Shown: positions 35,361 through 43,461, numbered from the stretch's first letter. The stretch: DNA of 64,000 bases from Sphingobium sp. AP50 (GCF_900109095.1 NZ_FNYZ01000019.1:44838-108837), one strand, 5' to 3'. Program-made: numbers and translations. Notes: generated by a model from the sequence alone, not told the origin.

Positions 35361-35795
35361 ATGGCCACCCAACCCCATTCGATCGAAGCGCTGCTCGGCG
35401 TAAAGGCCGGCCTTCACGCCTCGCGCCTTGCGCTTCCGGCCTCGATCGAAAGCGGCCTGCCCGTCGCCGCGCTCGATCATCTGGCGGACACGGTCGCGCC
35501 CGGTGACGCGCGCTTCAAATTCCGCCTGATCCCCAAGGCGACACTGGAACGCCGCCGCAAATCCCCCTCAAAACGCCTGACCAGCGAGGAGGGCGACCGG
35601 CTCGCACGCCTCGCCAAGGTGTTCAGCTTCGCGCTCGACATCTATCAGGAGCCGGAGCGCGCCCGCGAATTTCTGAGCCGTCCACACCCCATGCTGGACG
35701 GCAAGGCGCCGCTCGACGTTGCGCTCGCCACCAGTCCCGGCGCCGATCTGGTCATCAACCTGCTCGGCCGCGCGGCCTATGGCGGGGGCGTGTGA
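35361..35795 (+). CDS. Xre/MbcA/ParS-type antitoxin
   Basis: A 144-residue protein. The C-terminal half carries the toxin-binding (DUF2384) domain: EEGDRLARLAKVFSFALDIYQEPERAREFLSRPHPMLDGKAPLDVA, ending in LLGRAAYGGGV. The N-terminal half should hold a degenerate Xre helix-turn-helix. Its stop overlaps the GTG start of the RES toxin gene. As antitoxin it blocks the toxin active site and represses the operon, probably at the palindrome in its promoter. Confidence 0.88.
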   Translation: MATQPHSIEALLGVKAGLHASRLALPASIESGLPVAALDHLADTVAPGDARFKFRLIPKATLERRRKSPSKRLTSEEGDRLARLAKVFSFALDIYQEPERAREFLSRPHPMLDGKAPLDVALATSPGADLVINLLGRAAYGGGV

Positions 35796-36271
35796 AGGGT
35801 GGCGTCACGGATCGGGTGCTGACCGCCTACCGCATCGGCGATCCCGATGGCGTTCACCCGATCTACGACAGCGAAGGCGCGCGCCTCTATCCCGGCCGCT
35901 GGAACACGCCCGCCTGTCCGATCCTCTACACGTCGGAACATTATTCGACCGCGATGCTGGAAAAGCTGGTCCATGCGGGCAGCGTGCTGCCGCCCAACCA
36001 GCATTATATCCGCATCACCATTCCCAACGGCACAAGCTATGAAATCTTCCAGCCCGCCGCTCATTCCGGCTGGGACGGCAAGGATGAAAGCCTGTGCAGG
36101 GCCTTTGGCCTGCAATGGTATCGCGAACGTCGCAGCGCCATCCTACTCGTCCCCTCCATCCCCGCGCGGGTCGAACGCAACATCCTGATCAACCCGCAGC
36201 ATCCGGACGCGGCCGGCATAACCCATGAATTGCCGGAACCGGTCTGGTGGGACGAACGGCTTTATGGGTGA
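35792..36271 (+). CDS. RES-domain toxin (NAD+ phosphorylase type)
   Basis: A 159-residue RES protein: AYRIGDPDGVHPIYDSEGARLYPGRWNTP (conserved Arg), TSEHYSTAMLEKLVHAG (conserved Glu) and SAILLVPSIPARVERNILINPQHPDA (conserved Ser and the NxLINPxH ending). RES toxins degrade NAD+ and arrest growth. GTG 35792 overlaps the antitoxin stop. Together they form a complete type II Xre-RES module. Confidence 0.9.
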   Translation: MKGGVTDRVLTAYRIGDPDGVHPIYDSEGARLYPGRWNTPACPILYTSEHYSTAMLEKLVHAGSVLPPNQHYIRITIPNGTSYEIFQPAAHSGWDGKDESLCRAFGLQWYRERRSAILLVPSIPARVERNILINPQHPDAAGITHELPEPVWWDERLYG

Positions 36272-36422
36272 GGGGAACTGGGCAATGGCTCCACCGGGGG
36301 GCGGTGGAAGCTGGAACAAGTTTAGCCTGACGGCAGGAAGAGGCTGTCAATGGCAGGCAATTGCGGTCGTTGCGAAAGGTCTTACGCCCCCTCCTAGTAA
36401 GCGCTGATTTGAGGGAGATGTA

Positions 36423-36728
36423 ATGGATCACGATATTCCAATTGATTGGCGAACGATTCAGCGACCTGATTGGCCTTGTTGGGTGCAGGAGGGCACCTTC
36501 GCAGACGCTGAGGGAGCCAAAGGCGTCATTGGCTCTGACGTCGAGCTATTGCGATCTGTGCTGACTTTCGACGAGCGCGGATGCCAATCCGGCACGTTCA
36601 TGTCCGGTCGGGTGTTTGAAGTCGGATACATTTCTAAGACGGAACCCGCTTTGTTATACGTTGAGGGTGCCGATGGGCGAGGCTGGTCATGTGCTTGGGT
36701 TGACCCTGCCGAGGTGCGACTCGTTTGA
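36423..36728 (+). CDS. Hypothetical protein
   Basis: A 101-residue, acidic, tryptophan-rich protein (MDHDIPIDWRTIQRPDWPCWVQEGTF, GRVFEVGYISKTEPALLYVEGADGRGWSCAWVDPAEVRLV) with a good upstream GGGAG. No recognised domain; it resembles small cargo-like or immunity-like proteins only in size. Base composition is lower in GC than its neighbours, and it follows the toxin-antitoxin pair, consistent with a small acquired patch. Confidence 0.55.
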   Translation: MDHDIPIDWRTIQRPDWPCWVQEGTFADAEGAKGVIGSDVELLRSVLTFDERGCQSGTFMSGRVFEVGYISKTEPALLYVEGADGRGWSCAWVDPAEVRLV

Positions 36729-36840
36729 GGCTACAAGCGGCATCAAATGGGGCGATTGTTGCCGAAAGATTTTTAACGGACACCGGCAAATATTGCCGCT
36801 TATCTCTCAAGAAGCCGACCGTCCACTTCCCATTCAAATC

Positions 36841-36867
36841 CGTCATTCCCGCGAAAGCGGGAACCCA
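36841..36867. repeat. Short extragenic palindrome (CCCGCGAAAGCGGG type)
   Basis: CGTCATTCCCGC followed by GAAA and GCGGGAACCCA is the widely dispersed repeat found between genes in many proteobacteria. The surrounding 36729-36942 gap shows nothing else. Confidence 0.65.
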
Positions 36868-36942
36868 TCTCCTGATCTCGCATCACATGCAGCGTCAGGG
36901 AAACGGAATGCAGCAGCCTCTCATTCCTCCACACGCATCCCC

Positions 36943-37704
36943 TCAATCCACCGGCCCTTCCGCCGCCGTAAACAGCGCCACCGCCTGTGCCAGTCGGGCG
37001 ATCGCACGGGCCTCCAGTTCCGCGCTGAAACGCGGCATTGGTATCGCCACGGCGAAGGCGCCGATCGCGACGCCGCCTGCCATCACCGCCATGCCCAGCC
37101 CGCAAATGCCCGGCGTATATTCCTCGCGGGTGCGGCCGATGCCGGTGGCGCGCACTTCCGTCAGTTCGGCGCGCAGCCGCTCCGTGTCAGTGATGCTGCT
37201 GGGCGTGAAGGCGGGCAGGGCGGCCTGCGTAAAATAGCCGTCCAGTTCGGCGTCGGGCAGCGCGGCCAGCAGGGCCTTGCCCGCCGCCAGACAATGGATC
37301 GGGCTGCGCGTGCCGACGCTGATCGAATAGCGCAGCGACTGTTCGGCCGTCTCGGTGACGATCGCCTCCAGTTGCCAGCCGTCGCGCACGAAGAAGGAGG
37401 CCGTCTCGTTGAGTTGCAACCGCAGCGACTTCACCAGCGGCCGTACCTTGTCCGCCAGCGACAGGCCGATGCGCGGGGAGGCCAGTCGCTCCAGCGCGCC
37501 GCCGGGCAGGTAACGCCGCCCGTCCCGCGCCAGATAGTCCCGCTCCACCAGCGTCGCCAGCAGATAGGACAGGCTGCTGACCGGTATCGCCAGCCCCGCC
37601 GCAATTTCCTGCGCCACCACGCCGGTCGGGCGCGCGACGACATATTCGATGATGTCGATGGTACGCATCGCCGATTTGACGGTGGACGGCGTGGAGCCAT
37701 TCAT
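36943..37704 (-). CDS. IclR-family transcriptional regulator
   Basis: A 253-residue IclR protein. The N-terminal winged helix is VKSAMRTIDIIEYVVARPTGVVAQEIAAGLAIPVSSLSYLLATLVERDYL. The effector-binding GAF-like domain follows (TASFFVRDGWQLEAIVTETAEQSLRYSISVGTRSPIHCLAAGKALLAALP, IRTREEYTPGICGLGMAVMAGGVAIGAFAV in part). It is the last gene of the MetE-core/SnoaL/IclR operon. IclR proteins often control aromatic and C1 pathways. A 33-bp dyad in front of the operon (39286) may be its target. Confidence 0.9.
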   Translation of the reverse strand: MNGSTPSTVKSAMRTIDIIEYVVARPTGVVAQEIAAGLAIPVSSLSYLLATLVERDYLARDGRRYLPGGALERLASPRIGLSLADKVRPLVKSLRLQLNETASFFVRDGWQLEAIVTETAEQSLRYSISVGTRSPIHCLAAGKALLAALPDAELDGYFTQAALPAFTPSSITDTERLRAELTEVRATGIGRTREEYTPGICGLGMAVMAGGVAIGAFAVAIPMPRFSAELEARAIARLAQAVALFTAAEGPVD

Positions 37705-37719
37705 GTGCGGCTTATCCCT

Positions 37720-38109
37720 TTAAAATATCAGGCTGCCCCGCCTTTCGGCAAAGCGCCATTCCCCCTGTACCCGCACGAAACGGTCGTGAAAGCTGCCGAC
37801 TTTAGGCGCTCCCTCGCCCGTGAACAACAGCATCGCGCTTTCGCCGCTGGCGTGGCTTTCGTCCAGCACATCGATCACGATATTGGAACAGACATGCCGG
37901 GTGGTGCGCGCGCGGCGACTGAGGAAGGCGGTCAGGATCGCGTCCCGCCCGACAATCCAGTCGTCGGGCGCGGTGGGCCGTGCCATCCGTCCATCTTCGG
38001 CATAGAGCGCGGCGACATCCTCCCAGCGCGCGGCATCGTTGAGATTGGCGTAGAGCGCCACCAGCCGAGCGCAATCCTGCTCGATCGCGCGACGATCGCC
38101 CTCGGTCAC
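37720..38109 (-). CDS. SnoaL-like (bile-acid dehydratase-type) protein
   Basis: A 129-residue NTF2-fold protein of the SnoaL_4 type (RAIEQDCARLVALYANLNDAARWEDVAALYAEDGRMARPTAPDDWIVGRDAILTAFL, RTTRHVCSNIVIDVLDESHASGESAML, KVGSFHDRFVRVQGEWRFAERRGSLIF). The GTG start overlaps the MetE-like stop (GTGA), indicating coupling. The Asp-Tyr-Arg-type active sites of this subgroup support dehydratase or lyase chemistry, but the substrate is unknown. Confidence 0.8.
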   Translation of the reverse strand: MTEGDRRAIEQDCARLVALYANLNDAARWEDVAALYAEDGRMARPTAPDDWIVGRDAILTAFLSRRARTTRHVCSNIVIDVLDESHASGESAMLLFTGEGAPKVGSFHDRFVRVQGEWRFAERRGSLIF

Positions 38110-39245
38110 AGCCGCGCGTCCGCGATGTCGGCGCCCGCGCGCAGCGACCGCAGCTTCTTCCATGTCACGGCCGGGTCGATCTTGCCATAGCCCGCGAACG
38201 TGCCGAATCCGCAATCGGTGCTGGCGATCACCCGGTCCTTGCCCACGATCCCGGCAAAGCGTTCGATCCGCTGGGCGATCAGTTCGGGATGCTCGACATA
38301 GTTGGAGCAGGTGTCGATCAGGCCGGGCGCCAATATCTTGTCGCCGGGCAGCACGCCGCGATCGGCCGCATCGCGCCAGACCGTCCATTCATGCTCATGG
38401 CAGGGATTGGCCCCTTCGAACAGCACGGTCGCGGGGCGCGCGCGCAGGATGATGTCGATCACCCGTTCCAGCGGGATGTCATGATCGTGCGGCCCTTCAT
38501 AATTGCCCCAGCAGATATGCATACGCATCCGGTCCGCCGGAATATTGGCGGTGGCGGCGTTCAGCGCCTCGACATTGGCGGCCGCGATCTTCAGGAATTC
38601 CTCTTCGCTCGCCTCCTGATAGCCGGTGTGGCGCGACATGGCGAGGTCCGGGCAGTCGAGTTGCAGGTCGAAGCCCGCCGCCACGATCGTCTCATATTCC
38701 TCCCGCATCGCATCGACCAGATCGGCCAGATAGGCTTCATGGCTGGGATAATGGCGGTTCACCTGAAAGGCGGTGATCAGGCCCGGCGACGCGGCATTCA
38801 TGAAGGCCCGACCGCCATCATTTCCCGCCGCCAGCGCCGCCTTGAACCGGGCAATATCCTCATGCAGCGGATCGAGCGTCACCAGCTTCACCGGCCCGAT
38901 GCAGGACGCGCGGGTGAACTCCTGGCTGCCCATGATCGCCGCCAGCTTCTGGCGCAGTTCGGGCAGCGGGGCGAGGTCGGCGGCGGGTTTGCGGTCGATA
39001 TGCCCGCCAAAGCCCGACAGCCGTTCGATCATATAGGTGGAATAGCCGACCTTGCCCAATTCGCCGTCGCTGACGATATCGACCCCGGCCTCGCGCTGTT
39101 TCGCCACCGCATCGGTGACGGCGCTCTGCACCGCGGCGTCGAAGGCGGCGGTGTCATAGGCTTCGCCCTTGTCCCGTGCGAGCAGCAGGGGCGTCAGAGC
39201 GTCCCCGCGCGGCAGGCTGCCGACATGGGTGGTGGCGATGGGCAT
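38106..39245 (-). CDS. Cobalamin-independent methionine synthase-like (MetE C-terminal domain) protein
   Basis: A 379-residue stand-alone catalytic barrel of the MetE/epoxyalkane:CoM transferase family, lacking the N-terminal half of true MetE. It begins TTHVGSLPRGDALTPLLL. Zinc ligands are recognisable: His and Cys in MRMHICWGNYEGPHD, Glu in TVLFEGANPCHEHEW, and Cys in VIASTDCGFGTF. Such proteins activate a thiol for alkyl transfer. Single-domain versions include core-MetE, MesD and epoxyalkane transferases, so the substrate cannot be assigned. It is first in an operon with a SnoaL-like and an IclR gene, beside ferB, in a region that generates methyl-THF. Confidence 0.8.
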   Translation of the reverse strand: MPIATTHVGSLPRGDALTPLLLARDKGEAYDTAAFDAAVQSAVTDAVAKQREAGVDIVSDGELGKVGYSTYMIERLSGFGGHIDRKPAADLAPLPELRQKLAAIMGSQEFTRASCIGPVKLVTLDPLHEDIARFKAALAAGNDGGRAFMNAASPGLITAFQVNRHYPSHEAYLADLVDAMREEYETIVAAGFDLQLDCPDLAMSRHTGYQEASEEEFLKIAAANVEALNAATANIPADRMRMHICWGNYEGPHDHDIPLERVIDIILRARPATVLFEGANPCHEHEWTVWRDAADRGVLPGDKILAPGLIDTCSNYVEHPELIAQRIERFAGIVGKDRVIASTDCGFGTFAGYGKIDPAVTWKKLRSLRAGADIADARL

Positions 39246-39285
39246 GGGGTGATCCTTCTCCTGATAGCGGATCACCCTGCCACAA

Positions 39286-39318
39286 TTTCACAGATATGGA
39301 TATATCATAGATATGAAA
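39286..39318. promoter_or_regulatory. Imperfect dyad in the MetE-like promoter
   Basis: TTTCA at 39286 and TGAAA at 39314 enclose an AT-rich imperfect dyad including ATATATC and TAGATAT. It lies 40 bp upstream of the minus-strand MetE-like gene and just after ferB. It is a plausible IclR or other regulator site. Confidence 0.4.
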
Positions 39319-39320
39319 AT

Positions 39321-40157
39321 CTATGCCGAAGTCTTGCCCTTTTCCAGATCATAGCTGCCAAGGCCGGGCTTATAGCTTTTTTCGTCGATGAACTGGCGGA
39401 TGCCTTCCTTGCGGCCTTCGCTCTTGTCGTGGAAATTGGCAGCTTCTTGCATGCGCACCAGATAATCCTCCGCCTCGTCATAGGTCATGGTGCCCACGCG
39501 GCGGACGGCATCCTTGGCGAATTTCAGCGCGACCGGGTTCTTCTTCAGCAGCAGTTCGGCAACCTGCGTGGTCCGCGCCTTGAGCTGGTCCAGCGGCACG
39601 CTTTCATTGACCAGCCGCATCGCCGCCGCCGCCTTGCCATCGATCAGATCGCCGGTCAGCGTCAGCCACATGGCGTCGCGCATGGGCAGCAGGTCGACCA
39701 CCACCTTGGTCACGCCGCCGCCGGGCAATATGCCCCAGTTGATTTCGGACAGGCCGAACTGCGCCTCGTCCGCGCAAATGGCGAGGTCGCAGGCGAAGAG
39801 CGGGCCGAAGCCGCCGCCAAAGCACCAGCCATTGACCATCGCGACCGTCGGCTTCTGAAACCAGCGCAGGCGACGGAACCAGCCATAGCTTTCCGCCTGC
39901 GACTTGCGCACGCCGCGCAGGCCCAGGGCTTCGGTTTCGCGGAAATATTCCTTCAGGTCCATGCCCGCCGACCAGGCCGCGCCTTCGCCGCCCAGCACCA
40001 GCACGCCGACATCGTCACGAAACTCCAGTTCGTCCAGAACCTCCATCATGCGCCGGTTGAGCGTGGGGCTCATCGCGTTGCGCTTGGCGGGGCGGGCGAA
40101 ATTCACCCAGGCGATACGGTCTTCGACATGTACGGAAACGACGTCCTGCTCTTCCAT
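39321..40157 (-). CDS. ferB: Feruloyl-CoA hydratase/lyase (vanillin-forming)
   Basis: A 278-residue crotonase-fold enzyme matching p-hydroxycinnamoyl-CoA hydratase/lyase in length and motifs: VNFARPAKRNAMSPTLNRRMMEVLDELE, LGGEGAAWSAGMDLKEYFRE (oxyanion hole and the signature Met-Asp-Leu), VNGWCFGGGFGPLFACDLAI, catalytic Glu in FGLSEINWGILPGGG, and C-terminal GRKEGIRQFIDEKSYKPGLGSY. It hydrates feruloyl-CoA and splits off acetyl-CoA, giving vanillin. ATG 40157 has AGGAG nine bases upstream. A FerC-type operator lies 24 bp before the start. It is separated from ferA, unlike the ferBA operon of Sphingobium SYK-6. Confidence 0.92.
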   Translation of the reverse strand: MEEQDVVSVHVEDRIAWVNFARPAKRNAMSPTLNRRMMEVLDELEFRDDVGVLVLGGEGAAWSAGMDLKEYFRETEALGLRGVRKSQAESYGWFRRLRWFQKPTVAMVNGWCFGGGFGPLFACDLAICADEAQFGLSEINWGILPGGGVTKVVVDLLPMRDAMWLTLTGDLIDGKAAAAMRLVNESVPLDQLKARTTQVAELLLKKNPVALKFAKDAVRRVGTMTYDEAEDYLVRMQEAANFHDKSEGRKEGIRQFIDEKSYKPGLGSYDLEKGKTSA

Positions 40158-40180
40158 CACCCTGACTCCTGTTTGCAATA

Positions 40181-40197
40181 TGTATCCTAGGCATACA
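40181..40197. promoter_or_regulatory. Putative FerC operator 5 (upstream of ferB)
   Basis: TGTATCCTAGGCATACA is an almost perfect 17-bp palindrome in front of minus-strand ferB. It is the best-formed of the five sites. Confidence 0.8.
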
Positions 40198-40254
40198 ATC
40201 TATTCCCGGCGGGTGGCAAGGGGAATTTTGCGGATCGGTTACGACCCACAGCGC

Positions 40255-40296
40255 TTGACAAGCTGCCCCTGCATTTAGATAATAACGATCGTTATT
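40255..40296 (+). promoter_or_regulatory. Promoter with box A3 for the flavocytochrome operon
   Basis: TTGACA (40255-40260), 17-bp spacer, GATAAT (40278-40283). A perfect 16-bp palindrome AATAACGATCGTTATT (40281-40296) overlaps the -10 and start site, a classic repressor position. Confidence 0.85.
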
Positions 40297-40334
40297 AAAT
40301 AAGAGGCCGGGGCGACCGGTCGAGCGAGGACAGG

Positions 40335-41891
40335 ATGGACGGCATGGGCAACACAGCACAGGCAGGCGCCGTCGCGCCGGCCACCATCGCCGCTTTCGCC
40401 GCGATCGTCGGCAAAGATCATGTCTTCTTCGACGAACAGGATCAGGCGAGCTATCAGGACAAGTTCGCCATCGATGACATGCGCCATCATCCCGCTGGCG
40501 CGGTCGCGCCCGCCACGGTGGAAGAGATTCAGGCGATCGTTCGCATCGCGTCCGAACGCGGCGTCGCCCTCTGGCCGATCAGCCGGGGCAAGAATCTGGG
40601 CTATGGCGGCTCCGCGCCGCTACTGGCGGGATCGGTGATCCTCGACCTCAGCCGCATGAAGAAGATCGACTATGACGAGGCGAACGGCACCGTGCTGCTG
40701 GAGCCGGGCGTCGGCTTCTACGATCTCTACGATTTCCTGAAATCCAAGGACATGAAGCACTGGCTGTCGGTGCCCGGCAATAGCTGGGGATCGGTGGTCG
40801 GCAATGCGCTGGATCGCGGCATGGGCTATACGCCATATGGCGAACATGCGACGCGCATCTGCGGCATAGAGGCGGTCATGGCCGATGGCCTGGTCGTGCG
40901 CACCGGCATGGGCGCTCTGGACGGTGCGCCGACCTGGCAGCTGTATCGCTTCGGCTTTGGCCCCGGCTGGGACCAGATGTTCGTCCAGTCCAATTTCGGC
41001 ATCGTCACCAAGATGGGGCTGTGGCTGATGCCAGCACCCGAATCGTTGATGGGCATGGATCTGGAGTTTGAACGGCCCGACGATCTCGGCCCGCTGATCG
41101 ATGCGATCGCGCCGCTCCGTCGCGAAGGGCTGTTGCAGCAGTCGCCGACCATCGGCAACTGGCTGCGCGCTGCCGCCGTTGTCACGACGCGCGACCAATG
41201 GACCGACAAGCCCGGCGCGCTGCCCGACGATGTGATCGCCGCGATCCGCAAGAAATTCAACGTCGGCTGGTGGGGGGTGAGCCTGCGTCTCTATGGCCGG
41301 GAATCGGTCAACAAGGCGGCCTATGCGATCTTGGAGCAGGAACTGGGCAAGCTAAAACCCATGTCGCTGCGCCCTACGGTCTGGAAGACGGGCGAGCCGC
41401 TGGAGGCCACCGGCTGGACCGGTACGCCGCTCACGATGCCGATGCAGAATGCCAACTGGCATGGCGGGCGCGGCGGGCATATCGGTTTCTCGCCGATCCT
41501 GCCGCAATCGGGCGCGGCGGCGCAGGCGCAATTCCAGCGCACCTACGCTCGCTACAAGGAATATGGCATGGATTATCAGGCGAGCTTCGCCTTTGGCGAG
41601 CGCCACCTCATCAACGTCAACGCCGTGCTGATCAACAAGGATGATCCCGACCTGATGGGTCGGGTCGATCCCTTCCTCAAACATCTGATCGCGGACGCCA
41701 AGGCGCAGGGCTATGGCGAATATCGCACCCATCTCGACTATATGGATGCGGTCGCGGGCACCTATGATTTTAACAAGGGCGCACTGGGGCAGCTCAACCG
41801 CAAGGTGAAGGATGCGCTCGATCCCAAGGGGGTGATCGCACCGGGCAAGAGCGGCATCTGGCCCAGCAGCCATGCAGGGGGGCAGGGCTGA
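40335..41891 (+). CDS. FAD-binding 4-alkylphenol (eugenol/p-cresol) hydroxylase flavoprotein
   Basis: A 518-residue VAO/PCMH-family flavoprotein. The PP-loop FAD domain has VAPATVEEIQAIVRIASERGVALWPISRGKNLGYGGSAP, VLLEPGVGFYDLYDFL and PGNSWGSVVGNALDRGMGYTPYGEHATRICGIEAVMADG; the substrate cap follows with a C-terminal DALDPKGVIAPGKSGIWP. The enzyme class removes hydride from the benzylic/allylic carbon of a para-alkylphenol and adds water. The overlapping next gene is a cytochrome c, so this is a dehydrogenase (eugenol hydroxylase or PCMH type), not an oxidase. The covalent-flavin His/Tyr of VAO/PCMH is not obvious in GERHLINVNAVLINK. Eugenol, 4-propylguaiacol or a related phenol are candidates. 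Confidence 0.82.
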   Translation: MDGMGNTAQAGAVAPATIAAFAAIVGKDHVFFDEQDQASYQDKFAIDDMRHHPAGAVAPATVEEIQAIVRIASERGVALWPISRGKNLGYGGSAPLLAGSVILDLSRMKKIDYDEANGTVLLEPGVGFYDLYDFLKSKDMKHWLSVPGNSWGSVVGNALDRGMGYTPYGEHATRICGIEAVMADGLVVRTGMGALDGAPTWQLYRFGFGPGWDQMFVQSNFGIVTKMGLWLMPAPESLMGMDLEFERPDDLGPLIDAIAPLRREGLLQQSPTIGNWLRAAAVVTTRDQWTDKPGALPDDVIAAIRKKFNVGWWGVSLRLYGRESVNKAAYAILEQELGKLKPMSLRPTVWKTGEPLEATGWTGTPLTMPMQNANWHGGRGGHIGFSPILPQSGAAAQAQFQRTYARYKEYGMDYQASFAFGERHLINVNAVLINKDDPDLMGRVDPFLKHLIADAKAQGYGEYRTHLDYMDAVAGTYDFNKGALGQLNRKVKDALDPKGVIAPGKSGIWPSSHAGGQG

Positions 41892-42286
41892 TGCGTCGTG
41901 GCATGATCGCGCTGTCGGGGGCGGCACTGATATTGGCGGGCGCCGCCTGCGGCCGGGCGAGCGAGGCGCCGACAGAGGCGCCCAAAGGGCCGCCGCCCTT
42001 GCCCGCGCCTGAAACTCTGTCGTCGCGGCCGCAAGCTGCTCCGGGCGAAAAGCTATATCTCGAAAAATGCGCCATGTGCCACGGGCCGGGCGGCATGGGA
42101 ACGGGGCTGCTGGCGCGCCGAACGGAGCAACCCTTGCTGGAGAAGCGCACCGACCTGACCGCCGACTATGTCGTGCAGGCCGCGCGCATGGGCATCGGCA
42201 ATATGCCCGCCATCCCGCGCGGGGAGGTCAGCGACGCCGACCTGCAACTGATTGCGCAGCACTTGGCGAAGGGCGCCAAGCCATGA
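41891..42286 (+). CDS. c-type cytochrome subunit of the alkylphenol hydroxylase
   Basis: A 131-residue monoheme cytochrome c. The lipoprotein-like signal (ALILAGAACG) predicts export and lipidation. The heme site is KCAMCHGPGG and the Met ligand is in IGNMPAIPRGE. It overlaps the flavoprotein stop by one base, as expected for a flavocytochrome pair that passes electrons from FADH2 to the respiratory chain. Confidence 0.9.
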   Translation: MRRGMIALSGAALILAGAACGRASEAPTEAPKGPPPLPAPETLSSRPQAAPGEKLYLEKCAMCHGPGGMGTGLLARRTEQPLLEKRTDLTADYVVQAARMGIGNMPAIPRGEVSDADLQLIAQHLAKGAKP

Positions 42287-42786
42287 GCGACCTGTCCCGG
42301 CGGGGCTTTCTGGCAAGCGCGGTGGTTGCATCGGCGGCGCTGGCAAGCGGACGAGTGGAGGCGGCAACGGTGCCGCTCCTGTTGCACGATCCCGAACTGG
42401 CGGCCGGTCGCCGCTTTGCTGCCCGTGTGCAATGGCTCGGGGCACAGCCCGTGGCGCTGGCGGGCGATCGGGTGCGGCAGATGCAGGCTTTGCTCGTTTC
42501 CGCACCGGCTGCGATCTTCGCCGTGACACGGCGGAGCGACGAATTATTGGTCGGTGAAATTGCGGCCGAAGCGGGATATCGTCGCATGGCGCTGGTGCGC
42601 CATGATAAGGGGCGTATGACTGCAAACTGTGCATCTGACGGCGCTGTCGTTGCCAGATTGGCGTACCTTTCCGGCGCAGCATGGCCGGAAGCCTTTGCCG
42701 AATTGGCGCTGGACAAGGCCGGTCAGTGTGCTGCGGCGTCGGATAGCCGGACGATGCCAGCGTTCAGTTGGGTGATGGTAAAATAG
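42283..42786 (+). CDS. Tat-exported hypothetical protein of the flavocytochrome operon
   Basis: A 167-residue protein with a twin-arginine signal (LSRRGFLASAVVASAALASGRVEAA). The mature part has no recognised domain (VPLLLHDPELAAGRRFAARVQWLGAQPVALAGDRVRQMQALL, one pair of distant cysteines). Its ATG overlaps the cytochrome stop (ATGA), so it is co-translated. A periplasmic assembly factor or accessory subunit for the hydroxylase is possible. Unrecognised otherwise. Confidence 0.7.
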   Translation: MSDLSRRGFLASAVVASAALASGRVEAATVPLLLHDPELAAGRRFAARVQWLGAQPVALAGDRVRQMQALLVSAPAAIFAVTRRSDELLVGEIAAEAGYRRMALVRHDKGRMTANCASDGAVVARLAYLSGAAWPEAFAELALDKAGQCAAASDSRTMPAFSWVMVK

Positions 42787-42799
42787 CATATTCTTTCCT

Positions 42800-42882
42800 C
42801 CGTTCGGGCTAGCCTGTCGAAGCCCCGTTTTTCTTCAATCTTGGAAGAAAGAACAGTCCTTCGACAGGCTCAGGACGAGCGG
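42800..42882. repeat. Extragenic palindromic repeat (second copy)
   Basis: CCGTTCGGGCTAGCCTGTCGAAG is mirrored by CTTCGACAGGCTCAGGACGAGCGG across about 36 bp that contain an inner TCTTCAATC/GGAAGAAA arm. Same family as 35101-35215. It lies between convergent genes. Confidence 0.75.
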
Positions 42883-42907
42883 CTCTTATGGAAAGCGTGA
42901 TGCCCAA

Positions 42908-43405
42908 TTACCGCTTGATAATCAGCGACTCCGGCCGTTTGCGCGGCACCCATTCGCCGCGACCGGGGAAATTCTTCAACACCTCGCCATCCCACAGCCG
43001 CACGGTACGGCGATGGAAGCGCCACTGGCCGTCGTCGCCCTTCACCGCATGATCGTCATACCAGCCGGCAAAGCGCAGCAGATAGGGCGGCTCCCCCTCG
43101 CACTCCGTCACGAAGGCGAAGGAGCGCATCGTGCAACTCCCATCCGCCTGCGCCGTATATTGGGTCTGGGTCACATGATGTTGGCGGCCCGGAAAGCCCG
43201 GCGCGTTGCGATAATGGTCTGCGATGCCGCGAATCCCATCATGCCCTTCCCAGATGTCGGGATCATCGAACACCTCCTCCACCATGCGCGCGTCCGGTGT
43301 GAAACAGGCGACCAGCCCGTCGACATCGCCGGTATCGAGCGCCCAGCTATAGGCGGCGATCAGGTCTTGCAGCGCGATCCTGTCCTCGATCGGAAGGGAA
43401 GGCAT
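42908..43405 (-). CDS. SnoaL-like (NTF2-fold) protein
   Basis: A 165-residue SnoaL_4 protein (IEDRIALQDLIAAYSWALDTGDVDGLVACFTPDARMVEEVF, IRGIADHYRNAPGFPGRQHHVTQTQYTAQADGSCTMRSFAFV, DGQWRFHRRTVRLWDGEVLKNFPGRGEWVPRK). It has the D-x-x-x-Y and HH-containing arrangement of dehydratase-like members. The size and superfamily match the gamma-formaldehyde lyases LsdE/LdpA that turn diarylpropanes into stilbenes, but that identification is not established. It is divergent from the NmrA/PQQ operon with box A4 between them. Confidence 0.78.
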   Translation of the reverse strand: MPSLPIEDRIALQDLIAAYSWALDTGDVDGLVACFTPDARMVEEVFDDPDIWEGHDGIRGIADHYRNAPGFPGRQHHVTQTQYTAQADGSCTMRSFAFVTECEGEPPYLLRFAGWYDDHAVKGDDGQWRFHRRTVRLWDGEVLKNFPGRGEWVPRKRPESLIIKR

Positions 43406-43433
43406 GATAGTCACTCTCCTGTGTTTCTATGAC

Positions 43434-43461
43434 TTGACGCAATAATAACATTCGTTACGAT
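43434..43461 (+). promoter_or_regulatory. Promoter with degenerate box A4 (SnoaL / NmrA divergent region)
   Basis: TTGACG (43434-43439), 16-bp spacer, TACGAT (43456-43461). The spacer contains ATAACATTCGTTAC (43445-43458), which matches the box consensus at 11 of 14 positions. Confidence 0.65.
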
